From assembly GCA_029260755.1 (NCBI GenBank), contig JAJDCQ010000049.1, positions 1 to 64,000 on the forward strand: a stretch of 64,000 nucleotides of DNA, given 5' to 3'. Both the position numbers and the translations under genes were made by a program. The notes beneath the pieces are model-generated. The model had not been told where the DNA came from. It made no database searches and saw only the letters and a list, made by a program, of their open reading frames with translations. This document shows, in pieces, positions 35,001-42,596 of this stretch (the first letter of the stretch is position 1; each line of letters opens with the position of its first letter). The stretch comes from Planctomycetota bacterium (GTDB taxonomy: Bacteria; Planctomycetota; J058; JAJDCQ01).

Positions 35001-36046
35001 TCGTCTCGAGCGGCGGCACCGATGCGTTCCTGGCCCGCTTCGACCGCGACGGCGTCCTGATCTGGGCCGTCGAGGTCGGCGCCGCCGGCGACGACGCGGC
35101 GCTCGGCGTCGGCGCGCTCGCCGACGGCGGGGCGATCGTCGCCGGGCGGTTCGAGGGCACGGTCGTGCTCGGCGCAGGGGAGCCGAACGAGACGAGCCTC
35201 GTCTCCGCCGGCGCCGCAGACGTCTTCGTCGCCCGCTACGACCGGGACGGCGCCCTCGTCTGGGCGAAGCGAGCCGGAGGGGCCGGAGACGACGAGGCGC
35301 TCGCCGCCGCCACGTTCGGAGGCGGCGACGCCGTCGTGGTCGGCCAGCTCGACACTCAAGCCGTCTTCGGGCCAGGAGAGCCCGGACAGGCGACGCTCGA
35401 CGCCAGCCCGACGGGCGCGTTCATCGCCCGCTTCGCCGTCGAGGACGGAACGCTCCAGTTCGCTCGGCGCTCGGGCGGCGGCGACGACGAGCGGGCGACC
35501 GGCGTCGCGACTCTCGCCGATGGAAGCGCCGTGGCGGTCGGTCACTTCACCGGCGACGTGACGCTGGGCCCCGGCGAGCTCGGACAGACGACGCTCAACT
35601 CGGCAGGTGCGACCGACCTCTTCGTGGCTCGCGTCGACGCGGCCGGTGACCTCATCTGGGCACGGCGCGCGGGCGGGACCGGCCTCGACGAGGCACGGGC
35701 CGTCGCCGCGCTCTTCGACGGTCGAATCGCCGTCACCGGCAGCTTCTCGGGAACGGCCGTCTTCGGCCCCGGCCAGGCGCGGCAGACCTCGCTCGTCTCC
35801 GCCGGAGCGACCGACACGTTCCTGGCCCGGTTCGACGCAACCGGGCTGCTCGTGGAGGCGACCGGCGCGGGCGGCCCGACCGACGATGTCGGCCACGGCG
35901 TGGCGATGCCGGGCGACGAGGGCGCCTTCCTGGTCGGCCGGTTCACCGGCTCGGCCGTGTTCGATGCCGGTCAGCCGAACGAGACCACGATCTCCGCCGG
36001 CGGCCCCGGCGACGCGTTCGTGGCGCGCCAGTTCCCGAGCGAGTAG
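32048..36046 (+). CDS. Lipoprotein with Ig-like repeats and 14 SBBP-type propeller blades
   Basis: 1332 residues. ATG 32048 opens a signal peptide with lipobox TGATSGC (Cys25). A Gly run (about 38-52) and a Pro run (about 60-82) form a spacer. Two near-identical Ig-like domains (about 84-285, each with VEVTVVD.AGQR and GAQLLG) and a third divergent one follow. From about 372 to the end there are 14 repeats of 60-75 residues with the pattern DGS..VTG.F.G...FGPGE...ETTL...G..D.FVARY..DG.L.WAR. Fourteen blades fit two seven-bladed propellers, with a linker between blades 7 and 8. It is probably anchored in the outer membrane and exposed. Ligand unknown. Confidence 0.9.
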   Translation: MAARSLRLLALILATLALTGATSGCGVVITGVVIAAAGGGGGGGGGGGGGGAGAPAPRPSPRPPPRPPPPPPPPPPPPPPPPAATDVSFTVDPSSGPLGATLVPAVEVTVVDAAGQRIAGATDEITVAIEPNAEGAQLLGTVIVSAVDGVARFTDLEVDRPGVGLRLRATAAGLDPDVSDPFDIAEAAALVFTLDPPGFTAVRAPFAVEVTVVDLAGQRVVGATNSVTVALASNPVGAQLLGSRVANAVDGVARLGDLRVDRAGTFTLRASSGSLATDDSTSFEIVVVVDTAIRVDRFDAARRRVPIGASVRLDFAFSGGQPTDVLLEPGSIDLTGQSSVDVVPFPETPTSADPRAAFKLRATDQPIAQEQVELAHARRAGGPGQDVPRELATFPDGTSIASGFFQGQAVFGPGEAAGANQLGETTVTAVGDKDVWVGRFNEDGTLRAVTTASCTAAIFSRVCATFADGSCVIAGGFTGQATFGPGELAGPGRAGETVLPSTGMFLARFNDDLSLAWAVGAPGAGGGLVDRSYGVAACPDGSVVVTGLLDAVTTFGAGEPGETTLPSIGIFVARFASDGSLLWARHAAGPPSDAVVLSADAFGDGSSAITGFIGAGATVFGQGELPGPGREGETTLAGTGREGFVARYTADGSLAWARQTEDGTTQGQSVAFGPDGSVVATGFFSGSPTFSPGEAAGVDTDGATELVSQGRDVYVVRYTADGRLDWARRAGSSETDIGVSIDVLPDGTLAVTGIFQGDITFGPGEFPAPGQTGELQLFRAGDVDLFVARYDVDGRVTFAQGAGGSSLDEGHGVGSISDGRIALGAASRSPAVTLGAGDPNETTLATAGGDDILIARYDPENYRLVELLPGRLATARSAGGDQNETAHAASAFPDASVVVAGAFAGAATFGENDPNETLLTSLGTDDVFVARYDADGRLRWAVEGSGAGADAALAVAAAPDDGAFAAGRFSSDLTLGAGLPTQADLVSSGGTDAFLARFDRDGVLIWAVEVGAAGDDAALGVGALADGGAIVAGRFEGTVVLGAGEPNETSLVSAGAADVFVARYDRDGALVWAKRAGGAGDDEALAAATFGGGDAVVVGQLDTQAVFGPGEPGQATLDASPTGAFIARFAVEDGTLQFARRSGGGDDERATGVATLADGSAVAVGHFTGDVTLGPGELGQTTLNSAGATDLFVARVDAAGDLIWARRAGGTGLDEARAVAALFDGRIAVTGSFSGTAVFGPGQARQTSLVSAGATDTFLARFDATGLLVEATGAGGPTDDVGHGVAMPGDEGAFLVGRFTGSAVFDAGQPNETTISAGGPGDAFVARQFPSE
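32160..32300. repeat. GGC/GGT-rich then CCN-rich low-complexity tracts
   Basis: A run of glycine codons (about 32160-32210) is followed by a run of proline codons (about 32240-32297). They encode the Gly and Pro spacers of the propeller lipoprotein and are prone to length variation. Confidence 0.8.
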
Positions 36047-36445
36047 ACGCCGGGACACCTCGTCCACCGCGATGGCGACAAGGTCATCGTCTACCCGCTT
36101 CCCGAGGGCAAACCGACCGAGATCGCGATGCCGGTCAGAGGCTCGATCGACCTGCAAGGCCTCCCGTTCACCCTCGGCGCGACCAGCGCGACCGCCAACA
36201 GGGAGGTCGTCCTCTTCACCACCGGCCAGTTCCGGACGGGCAGGGAGATTCCCTGCGGGTACATCGACCTCGTGGCGGGAAAGGCGACGCTGTTGAAGTC
36301 GTATCCGCCGAACACGACGCTTCAGTTCTCGCGCGCCGCGTTCGCTGACGACGGCGGCCTTCTGATTCCGGTTCATTACGCGTCGATGGACACCGCTCCG
36401 TACCAGTACTCGAGCGACCTCTTCCATGCCGACCTTGCGCCGTGA
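36047..36445 (+). pseudogene. 5'-truncated gene fragment in frame with the upstream stop
   Basis: The frame of the propeller lipoprotein stays open after its TAG (36044-36046) for 132 codons: TPGHLVHRDGDKVIVYPLPE onward to a stop at 36443-36445. The first ATG (36128) falls inside what looks like continuous coding sequence (IVYPLPEGKPTEIAMPVRG). It therefore looks like the tail of a gene that lost its 5' end, or a former C-terminal extension cut off by a nonsense change. It contains GYIDLVAGKATLLKSYPP, similar to the fragment at 30156. The residues are beta-rich, with no known domain. Confidence 0.5.
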
Positions 36446-36500
36446 ACGTGGCCTGCTCTCCGGTCGCCGTGTCAGGGTCGGTCACTCCAGGGAGGTGAAG

Positions 36501-37607
36501 ATGAGCGGATCAAGCCTTGTGGCGAGAGGCCTTGCCGGAGCCATGACCGCGGCCCTGGTCGGCGTGACCGCTACGGTCGTGCTCGCGGATGACACCGACG
36601 TTGCAGCGCTCGGCAAGCGTCTGCGCAAGGCCAAGTCGGGGAAGGAACGTGGTCAAGCTGCTGATGCGTTGAAGGCGCTCGGCGAGGAGGCCGGCGACGC
36701 GGTGCCGGCGCTCGTCGCCGCCCTGGCTGACGACGAGCCCGTCCGAGACTCCAGCGAGGGAGGGTTCAGGATCGAGGGGGATCCGGACACCGTTGCACGG
36801 CACGCCATGATGGCGCTCGAGGAGGTGGGCGCCCCGGCGATCGACCCGCTCATCGACGCCCTCGGTGAGCGAAACGCGAACGTCCGGAGCCATGCCTCGG
36901 AGGCGCTCGAGTCGCTGGCGATGCGCGCGGAAGGACTGCCGGATGAGGAGGCCGTCGCGTGGAGGGGGCGCTTCGCCCGTGCGGCGAGGCCACTCGTGAA
37001 GATCCTCGTCAAGGATGGCAAGCGGCCCGCGCCGAAGAAGAGCAAGCCAGCGAAGAAGCCGACCGGTGCTGGGGTGATCGAGTTCGGCGACGCCGGCGGC
37101 GGCCCCACCCCGGCAGACCGAGCGGTCAAGATTCTCGGCATCATAGGCGCCCGCGCCGTCGCCCCCGTGACCGACGTGCTCAAACATCGAGACCGCGACG
37201 TTCGGCGCCGAGCCGCACAGGTTCTCTCGCTCGTCGGCGCCGAGGCCGAGCCCGCCCTCGATCCCCTCCTCGACGCGCTGGGTGACCACGAGGGCAAGAA
37301 GCTGCGGCAGCGACCGGTCGATGAGGGCGAGCTCGACACGTTCGCCAACTTCTTCGCGGGAGCCAGCAAGACCGTCGGGGGATTCGCGGCGGTCGCTCTC
37401 TCGAACATCGGCGAGCCGGCGGTCGAGAGCCTCATTCAGCGGCTACGCGACGAGGACGCGGCGGTACGCGAGAACGCTCTTCGCGCTCTCAACGGCATCG
37501 GCAAGCCTGCGAGCGCGGCGATCCCGGCCGTGGAGGCCCTGCTCGAGGATCCCGATGAACGCGTGCGAATCGGTGCGTCGGTGACGCTTCGGACGCTCGA
37601 GCGATGA
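36501..37607 (+). CDS. Exported HEAT-repeat protein
   Basis: 368 residues. The signal peptide LAGAMTAALVGVTATVVLA ends near residue 30. HEAT/PBS-lyase-type repeats follow: AADALKALGEEAGDAVPALV, MALEEVGAPAIDPLIDALGE, ILGIIGARAVAPVTDVLKH, AAQVLSLVGAEAEPALDPLL, AVALSNIGEPAVESLIQRLR and ALRALNGIGKPASAAIPAVE. A Lys/Pro-rich loop (KKSKPAKKPTG) interrupts them near 180. ATG 36501 is set by the strong GGGAGGTG 5 bases upstream. Such proteins are protein-binding scaffolds; no enzyme activity is implied. Neighbours give no clear functional clue. Confidence 0.85.
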   Translation: MSGSSLVARGLAGAMTAALVGVTATVVLADDTDVAALGKRLRKAKSGKERGQAADALKALGEEAGDAVPALVAALADDEPVRDSSEGGFRIEGDPDTVARHAMMALEEVGAPAIDPLIDALGERNANVRSHASEALESLAMRAEGLPDEEAVAWRGRFARAARPLVKILVKDGKRPAPKKSKPAKKPTGAGVIEFGDAGGGPTPADRAVKILGIIGARAVAPVTDVLKHRDRDVRRRAAQVLSLVGAEAEPALDPLLDALGDHEGKKLRQRPVDEGELDTFANFFAGASKTVGGFAAVALSNIGEPAVESLIQRLRDEDAAVRENALRALNGIGKPASAAIPAVEALLEDPDERVRIGASVTLRTLER

Positions 37608-37802
37608 GGGAGGCTCTCGACTCGGGTGTCGTCTGTCCGTCAACGACGTCGCGTCTCCTCGAGCAGGGCTCGTGCGGCGACGAGTAGGGGTCTCGGGTCT
37701 TCACTCGACGCCGCCGCATCGAGGAGATCGCAGACAACGGCGATACGCGTCGCGGGGTGGTTTGGGTGCAAGTCCGCGCCCCCAACATCCACCACACCCC
37801 CA

Positions 37803-38117
37803 ATGAGCGAGGCGATGCTCCACGTCGTCTTCCCGAGGCCGAGGCTGTTCTTCGGGGACCCCTCTCTCCGGATCAGTCTCGATGACGAGGCGATCTACGA
37901 CGGGAGCTTCAAGGCCGGCGTTCACGAGGAGATCGCCGTCACGCCGGGCGCCTACGAGCTCGCCACGGTGATCGAGGTCGGCGCCGGGCTCGTGCGATGC
38001 CAGACGTGGACCGTCGAGATCGGCGATGCCGAGGCCTACACGGCGACCCTCCGCTACAGCCGCCTGTGGGGGAACTTCACGGCCGACCTCCGGGTGGAAC
38101 CCGGTCGCGGGAGGTAG
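37803..38117 (+). CDS. Hypothetical small protein
   Basis: 104 residues, not recognised. Beta-rich pattern (LRISLDDEAIYDGSFKAG, YELATVIEVG, WTVEIGDAEAYTATLRYS), similar in style to small carbohydrate- or surface-binding sandwich domains. ATG 37803 is used; ATG 37815 is a possible shorter start with GCGAGG before it. No signal peptide is visible. The 195 bases between the HEAT gene and this start hold no other gene. Confidence 0.6.
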   Translation: MSEAMLHVVFPRPRLFFGDPSLRISLDDEAIYDGSFKAGVHEEIAVTPGAYELATVIEVGAGLVRCQTWTVEIGDAEAYTATLRYSRLWGNFTADLRVEPGRGR

Positions 38118-38153
38118 TCGCACGAGCTCACGGCGCTCGCACCCGGCTGCTCG

Positions 38154-38372
38154 CTAGGCGGTGGGCTCGGCGCGCGCGCCAGCGGACCTCTGATCCCGAG
38201 AGGCGAGCTCGCTCGCGAGCGCTCGGACGGTGAGCATCACGAGCTCCTGCTCGTTCATGCCGAGCGCGGAGCCCGCGCGAGCGACCGAGGCGATGAAGCC
38301 CTCGAGCTCTGCATCGGTGACGTCGATCAGTCGGGCGTAGCGCTCCAGGTTCAGACGCAGCTCGTCATCCAT
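38154..38372 (-). CDS. Hypothetical small helical protein
   Basis: 72 residues from ATG 38372 (GGTGGGG just upstream; ATG 38384 is an alternative that adds four residues). All-helical and acidic near the start (MDDELRLNLERYARLIDVTD), then EQELVMLTVRALASELASRD. It resembles no family I can name. It is transcribed in the same direction as the ABC exporter genes and lies 76 bases after the permease stop. Confidence 0.5.
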   Translation of the reverse strand: MDDELRLNLERYARLIDVTDAELEGFIASVARAGSALGMNEQELVMLTVRALASELASRDQRSAGARAEPTA

Positions 38373-38448
38373 CCCCACCAGCATGGCCCCGGCTCGGCCT
38401 CCGGAGAATCATCAAGGATGATGATGCCCTCTTCGCGATCGCCCAGGC

Positions 38449-40932
38449 CTACTCTCGCGCCCGCACGCTCTCCGCCAGGTCGAGCGATCCGACCAGACGG
38501 AGGCTCGGCCACTGGGCGAGCAGCAGAACGCCGACGATGCCGACGGCGCTCAGGATGAACGTCGCGGGGCTGAGGACGAACGGGAGGGTGAAGAGGTCGC
38601 TCTCGTAGAGGCCGAGGGCGTGCTCGAGGACGAGGATCGCCGCCGGCAGCCCGATCGCGATGCCCGGCAGGGCGAGGAGGGCGTGCTCGATCGTGATCAT
38701 GGTCGCAATGGACCGCATGCTCGTGCCGAGGGCGCGCATCGTCGCGATCTCGCGCTTTCGCTCGAGGATGCTGAGGGTCGCGGTGTTGAAGAGAACCGCG
38801 GCCGCGAGGGTGACCGCCATGGCGAGCATGATCCCGACGAGAAGCCAGGTGAGCGCCATCCACTCGTCGAACTGCTCGCGCATGGCGGCGAGGTCCTGGA
38901 TGTGGGCGAGCCCGGGGAGCTCGGCGAACGCCCCGCGGAGCGCCACCCGGCCGTCGGGGGCGACCGTCGCGACGATGGTGTTCACCCGGTCGCCGAGGCC
39001 GAGCACCCGCTGGGCCGTCTCCAGGCGCAGAAACGCGCTGTTGCCGAGCCCCGCCTCGGAGATCCCCTCGACCTTCGCCTCGAAGGAGCGCATGAGCCCG
39101 GGCACGAAGACGGTCACCGTCTCGCCCGGCTCGACCTCGAGCTCGAGCGCCACGCCGCGCGAGAGGACGATCCCGTCGCCCGTCGGGAGGACGTCCCGCC
39201 CGCTCCAGTCGAGGCTCCGCTGGAGCCTCGGCGCATCGGGGAGCGCCTGGAGGACCGTCACGTAGCTCGTCTCGCCCGTTCTGATCTGCGCGGGCAGCGT
39301 CACGAGCGTCTCGACCTCGGTCGCCCCCGCCGCGGTCGCGCGCTCCTCGAGCGTCGTCGCCGCCTGCGGAAGCCAGAGGTCCGCCCGGACGTCGTAGCGC
39401 TGCGCCTCCTCGAACTGGAAGTCGACCGCGTAGAGGGTGGACTCGAAGAGCCCGTTCGTCGCGACGATGAGGACGAGCGCCGCCGCCACGCCGAGCGAGG
39501 TCGCGAGCGCCCGGAGCGGGCGGCGAAGGAGGTTCCGGACGGCGAGCCGGAGCGGCAGGGGGAGACCGCCGAGACGCCCTCGGCTCCAGCCGAGGAAGCG
39601 ACCGAGTGCCGGCGCGGGCGGCCGCATCGACTCCGCCGGCGCGAGCCGGGCCGCCCGGAGCGCGGGCATCCAGCCGGCGAGCAGGGCGACGCCGAACGCC
39701 GCACCGAGCGCGGTCGCGATGATCTCGGGGTGAAGCCCCACGCTGACGAACGGGATCCCGAGCTCGGCCGCGTAGCGATGGGCGAGGACGGCGCTTCCGA
39801 TCGCCCCCACGATCGCGCCCGGGATCGCTCCGAGCGCGGCGATCACGAGCGAGAACGCGAGGTAGTGGCGGAGGACCTGCCCCTTCGAGACGCCGAGCGC
39901 CGTCATCGTCCCGATGAGTGACCGCTGGCTCTCGACGAGCCGGGTGAGGAGGGCTGCCACGATGAACGCGCCGACGACCAGGAAGAACACCGGGAAGAAC
40001 TGCGCCACCGCGCGCATGCCCTCGACGTCGGCATCGAGGAGGGCGACGCCGAGGAGCTCGGCGCGGGCCGTCCGCTCGATCACTCCGTCGCCGCCGATGG
40101 CGGCGGCGACCGCGTCGTGGCGCGGGTCGTCCGGCGCATCCGCGGCGCCCGTCTCTCGGTCTCGGTCGGCGCCATCGAGCTCGTAGAGGAGCTGATTCCA
40201 GGCCTCCAGGTCGGCGGCGAGCTCGAGCCCCGAGGTCGAAGCGCCCGCCCGACCGTCGTCGGCTCCGGCGGCGACGCGATCGAGCGCCTCGCGTGCGATC
40301 CGCGCGATCTCCGCCCGCCGCATGAAGAGCACGCCGAACTCCGATGGCGACGGCATGAGGTCCTGTCGGCTGCGCGCCACCCAGAGATACTCGGCCGAGA
40401 TGCCGACGCCGGAGACGGTGAGCGGGGCCTCTCCGGGGAGGCCCACCCGAAGGGCGTCTCCGGGGTCGAGCCCGTGGTACTCCGCGAAGTGCTTCTCGAT
40501 CAGCACCTCGCCCGGCGCGTTCGGCAGCTCGCCCGCATCGAGGAGGACGCGGTCGAGGAGCGGCTGCTCCGTCGCGTCGGGCAGCGAGATGACCCGTCCG
40601 TCGACGGTCAGCCGGCCACGGATCGCGCCGGCGATTCGGCCGGCATCGAGCACGATCGGCAGCTCGGTGACCAGGCGGACGGCGGCCGTCGCCACGCCGG
40701 GGACCGCCCGGGCGGACCGGAGCTGCTCGGGGCCGATGCGCCGGTGGTCGACCCGCCACGCGGCCAGGCCGAGGCGGTCCTGGCTCGCCCGATAACTTCC
40801 GGCGAGGTTCAGGTAGGCGCCGTAGGCGGTGACGAACAGGCCGACGCCGAGGCCGGTGACCGCCGCCACGGCGAGCACCTGCCATCGTTGTTGTCGGAGC
40901 TCGCGGCGGAGCTTTCTGCGGAGGAGCCTCAC
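38449..40932 (-). CDS. ABC transporter permease, FtsX/LolE-MacB type
   Basis: 827 residues. One helix at about 18-38, a large extracytoplasmic domain (about 40-300), a first FtsX block (FFPVFFLVVGAFIVAALLTR near 310, then further helices), a central helix (ALATSLGVAAALVLIVATNG), a second extracytoplasmic domain, and a second FtsX block near the C-terminus (WLLVGIMLAMAVTLAAAVLF, ALLALPGIAIGLPAAILVLE, ATFILSAVGIVGVLLLAQW). This is the duplicated-FtsX layout of lipoprotein or peptide exporters. Its ATG overlaps the stop of the ATPase gene (40929-40932), so the two form one transporter. A separate MacA-like adaptor is not seen. Confidence 0.92.
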   Translation of the reverse strand: MRLLRRKLRRELRQQRWQVLAVAAVTGLGVGLFVTAYGAYLNLAGSYRASQDRLGLAAWRVDHRRIGPEQLRSARAVPGVATAAVRLVTELPIVLDAGRIAGAIRGRLTVDGRVISLPDATEQPLLDRVLLDAGELPNAPGEVLIEKHFAEYHGLDPGDALRVGLPGEAPLTVSGVGISAEYLWVARSRQDLMPSPSEFGVLFMRRAEIARIAREALDRVAAGADDGRAGASTSGLELAADLEAWNQLLYELDGADRDRETGAADAPDDPRHDAVAAAIGGDGVIERTARAELLGVALLDADVEGMRAVAQFFPVFFLVVGAFIVAALLTRLVESQRSLIGTMTALGVSKGQVLRHYLAFSLVIAALGAIPGAIVGAIGSAVLAHRYAAELGIPFVSVGLHPEIIATALGAAFGVALLAGWMPALRAARLAPAESMRPPAPALGRFLGWSRGRLGGLPLPLRLAVRNLLRRPLRALATSLGVAAALVLIVATNGLFESTLYAVDFQFEEAQRYDVRADLWLPQAATTLEERATAAGATEVETLVTLPAQIRTGETSYVTVLQALPDAPRLQRSLDWSGRDVLPTGDGIVLSRGVALELEVEPGETVTVFVPGLMRSFEAKVEGISEAGLGNSAFLRLETAQRVLGLGDRVNTIVATVAPDGRVALRGAFAELPGLAHIQDLAAMREQFDEWMALTWLLVGIMLAMAVTLAAAVLFNTATLSILERKREIATMRALGTSMRSIATMITIEHALLALPGIAIGLPAAILVLEHALGLYESDLFTLPFVLSPATFILSAVGIVGVLLLAQWPSLRLVGSLDLAESVRARE

Positions 40933-41636
40933 CAGGTGAGCGCCGTCGCCGCGACGGGCGTGTCGTTTCGCCGATCCTCGGCGATCGCGCCGTCCCGGAG
41001 ACGCAGGACTCGATCCGCCATCGCGGCGACCGGCTCGTGGTGGGTCACGATCAGGACGGCCGGGCGAGCCGACTCGCCGCGGTCGGCCGCCTCGCGGAGC
41101 AGCGCGAGAACTTGCTTTCCGGTCTCCTCGTCGAGGGCGCCGGTGGGCTCGTCTGCGAGGAGGACCGATGGGCGCTTGGCGAGGGCGCGGGCGACCGCGA
41201 CCCGCTGCTGCTGCCCGCCCGAGAGCTCGGCCGGGAAGCGATCCTCGAGCCCGGCCAGGCCGACCGCGGCGATGAGCCCGTCGACCCCGTCGATCGCGTC
41301 GCCCCGGATCTCGGCGGCGAAGGCGACGTTCTCGCGCACGGTCAGGCTCGGGAACAGGTTGAAGAACTGGAAGATGAATCCGACGTGGTCGCGCCGGAAC
41401 GTGGAGAGCGCGTCGGATCCGAGCGCGCCGAGGTCGCGGTCGGCGACGGTGACCGCTCCGCCGCTGGCGTGGTCGAGGCCGCCGATCAGGTTGAGGAGCG
41501 TCGTCTTGCCCGATCCGCTCGGGCCGAGGATCACGACCAGCTCGCCGCGGTCGATCGACAGGGTCGTCGGCTTCAGGGCGTGGGTGACGACCGTCGTCCC
41601 GTAGGCGCGCCTCGCCTCCCGGATCTCGATGAGCAC
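40929..41636 (-). CDS. ABC transporter ATP-binding protein, LolD/MacB type
   Basis: 235 residues, the usual length. Walker A GPSGSGKTT, Q-loop FIFQFFNLFPSLT, signature LSGGQQQRVAVARAL, Walker B VLLADEPTGALD and switch His in VLIVTHHEP. The GTG at 41636 has GGAGGATC 6 bases upstream and gives the natural start (LIEIREARRAYG); longer in-frame readings extend into the lipoprotein gene region on the other strand. It energises the FtsX-type permease encoded directly downstream. The FQFFN and LPSLT features are typical of the MacB/LolD branch, which moves lipoproteins, peptides or antibiotics rather than importing solutes. Confidence 0.94.
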   Translation of the reverse strand: MLIEIREARRAYGTTVVTHALKPTTLSIDRGELVVILGPSGSGKTTLLNLIGGLDHASGGAVTVADRDLGALGSDALSTFRRDHVGFIFQFFNLFPSLTVRENVAFAAEIRGDAIDGVDGLIAAVGLAGLEDRFPAELSGGQQQRVAVARALAKRPSVLLADEPTGALDEETGKQVLALLREAADRGESARPAVLIVTHHEPVAAMADRVLRLRDGAIAEDRRNDTPVAATALTW

Positions 41637-41825
41637 CGCAGCGATCCTCCGTGGTCGGTCTCGGGCAGCTCCGGCTCCATTGAGCTTGGACGAGGCTCCC
41701 GCCGCCAGGACACGCCGGATCGCTCCGGGAGCGGCGCGAATGCGGGATCCTCCCACACGACCGGCGGGGGACCCCCGATTGACCGGGCGGGCGACCGCGG
41801 GGAGAGTGCTTCCGCCGAGGCCCGC

Positions 41826-42464
41826 ATGCGACGTTTCACGACCCTCATTCCGCTGGTCCGGGTGCCGTTCGCTCTGGCGCTCCTCGCGATGGCCGGATGC
41901 ACCGGCGCGGTCCCGTTCGTTCCCGACCGCGTCCTCGTCCGCTCGATTCCGCGGGACATCGCGAAGGGCGAGCTCCGGCGCCTGCTCGAGCTCGCGCGAC
42001 CGTTCAACCCGGCCGTCACGATGGACTGGGAGAACCCGCCGCTCGCTGTCTTCGAGGTCGCCGACGACTTCTTCGCGGTGAGCGGCACCATCCCCGGCGG
42101 CGGTCCGGTCGAGCGCACGTTCTACTACGAGGAGCTCGATCTCCGGTGCTTTCGCGACCCGGTGTTCCGCGGGACGGTCTTCATCGCCCTCGACGACGGC
42201 TTCACTGGCGGGACGCCGGGTCAGGCGAGCATCGCGTCGGGCTGCATCTGGTTCGAGGAAGAGGACGACGCCGAGAAGTGTCTCGAGGCCCTCTCCAGCC
42301 TCCAGGCCGAGGTGATCGCGGGAGCGCCGGTCGAGAGCGGCGCCGGCGGCGCGGCGAGCGCCGACCCCGACGCGGCCGGACACCTCCTCGAGTGCGAGGT
42401 CTGCGGCCACGACGTCTCGAGTCGCGCCACCGTCTGTCCGAACTGCGGCGATCCTCGAGACTGA
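41826..42464 (+). CDS. Lipoprotein with C-terminal zinc ribbon
   Basis: 212 residues from ATG 41826. A signal peptide with lipobox LLAMAGC (Cys about 24) precedes a domain with PFNPAVTMDWENPPLAVFEV, YYEELDLRCFRDPVFRG and FEEEDDAEKCLEALSSLQ, of no family I know. The last 30 residues hold a clear zinc ribbon, C-x2-C-x10-C-x2-C (CEVCG...CPNCG). Zinc ribbons are normally cytoplasmic, so its place behind a lipobox is odd: either the ribbon works outside, or the lipobox is a chance match. Divergent from the ABC exporter genes, with about 190 bases between them. Confidence 0.75.
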   Translation: MRRFTTLIPLVRVPFALALLAMAGCTGAVPFVPDRVLVRSIPRDIAKGELRRLLELARPFNPAVTMDWENPPLAVFEVADDFFAVSGTIPGGGPVERTFYYEELDLRCFRDPVFRGTVFIALDDGFTGGTPGQASIASGCIWFEEEDDAEKCLEALSSLQAEVIAGAPVESGAGGAASADPDAAGHLLECEVCGHDVSSRATVCPNCGDPRD

Positions 42465-42596
42465 CGGAGGCTCAGCCGGCCGGGCCGAGGACCGACAGGG
42501 CGTGGTCGACCACGTCGCGGCCGAGCACCCAGTCGTAGAGAGTTTCCTGAACGCGCTCCACCTCGAGCGCCGTCTTCTGACCGAAGGGAGTCGACG

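Noticed and set aside
32225..36427. 1400-codon open frame on the - strand opposite the propeller lipoprotein
   Set aside because: Same GC-shadow effect; repeats in it mirror the repeated blades of the true gene.
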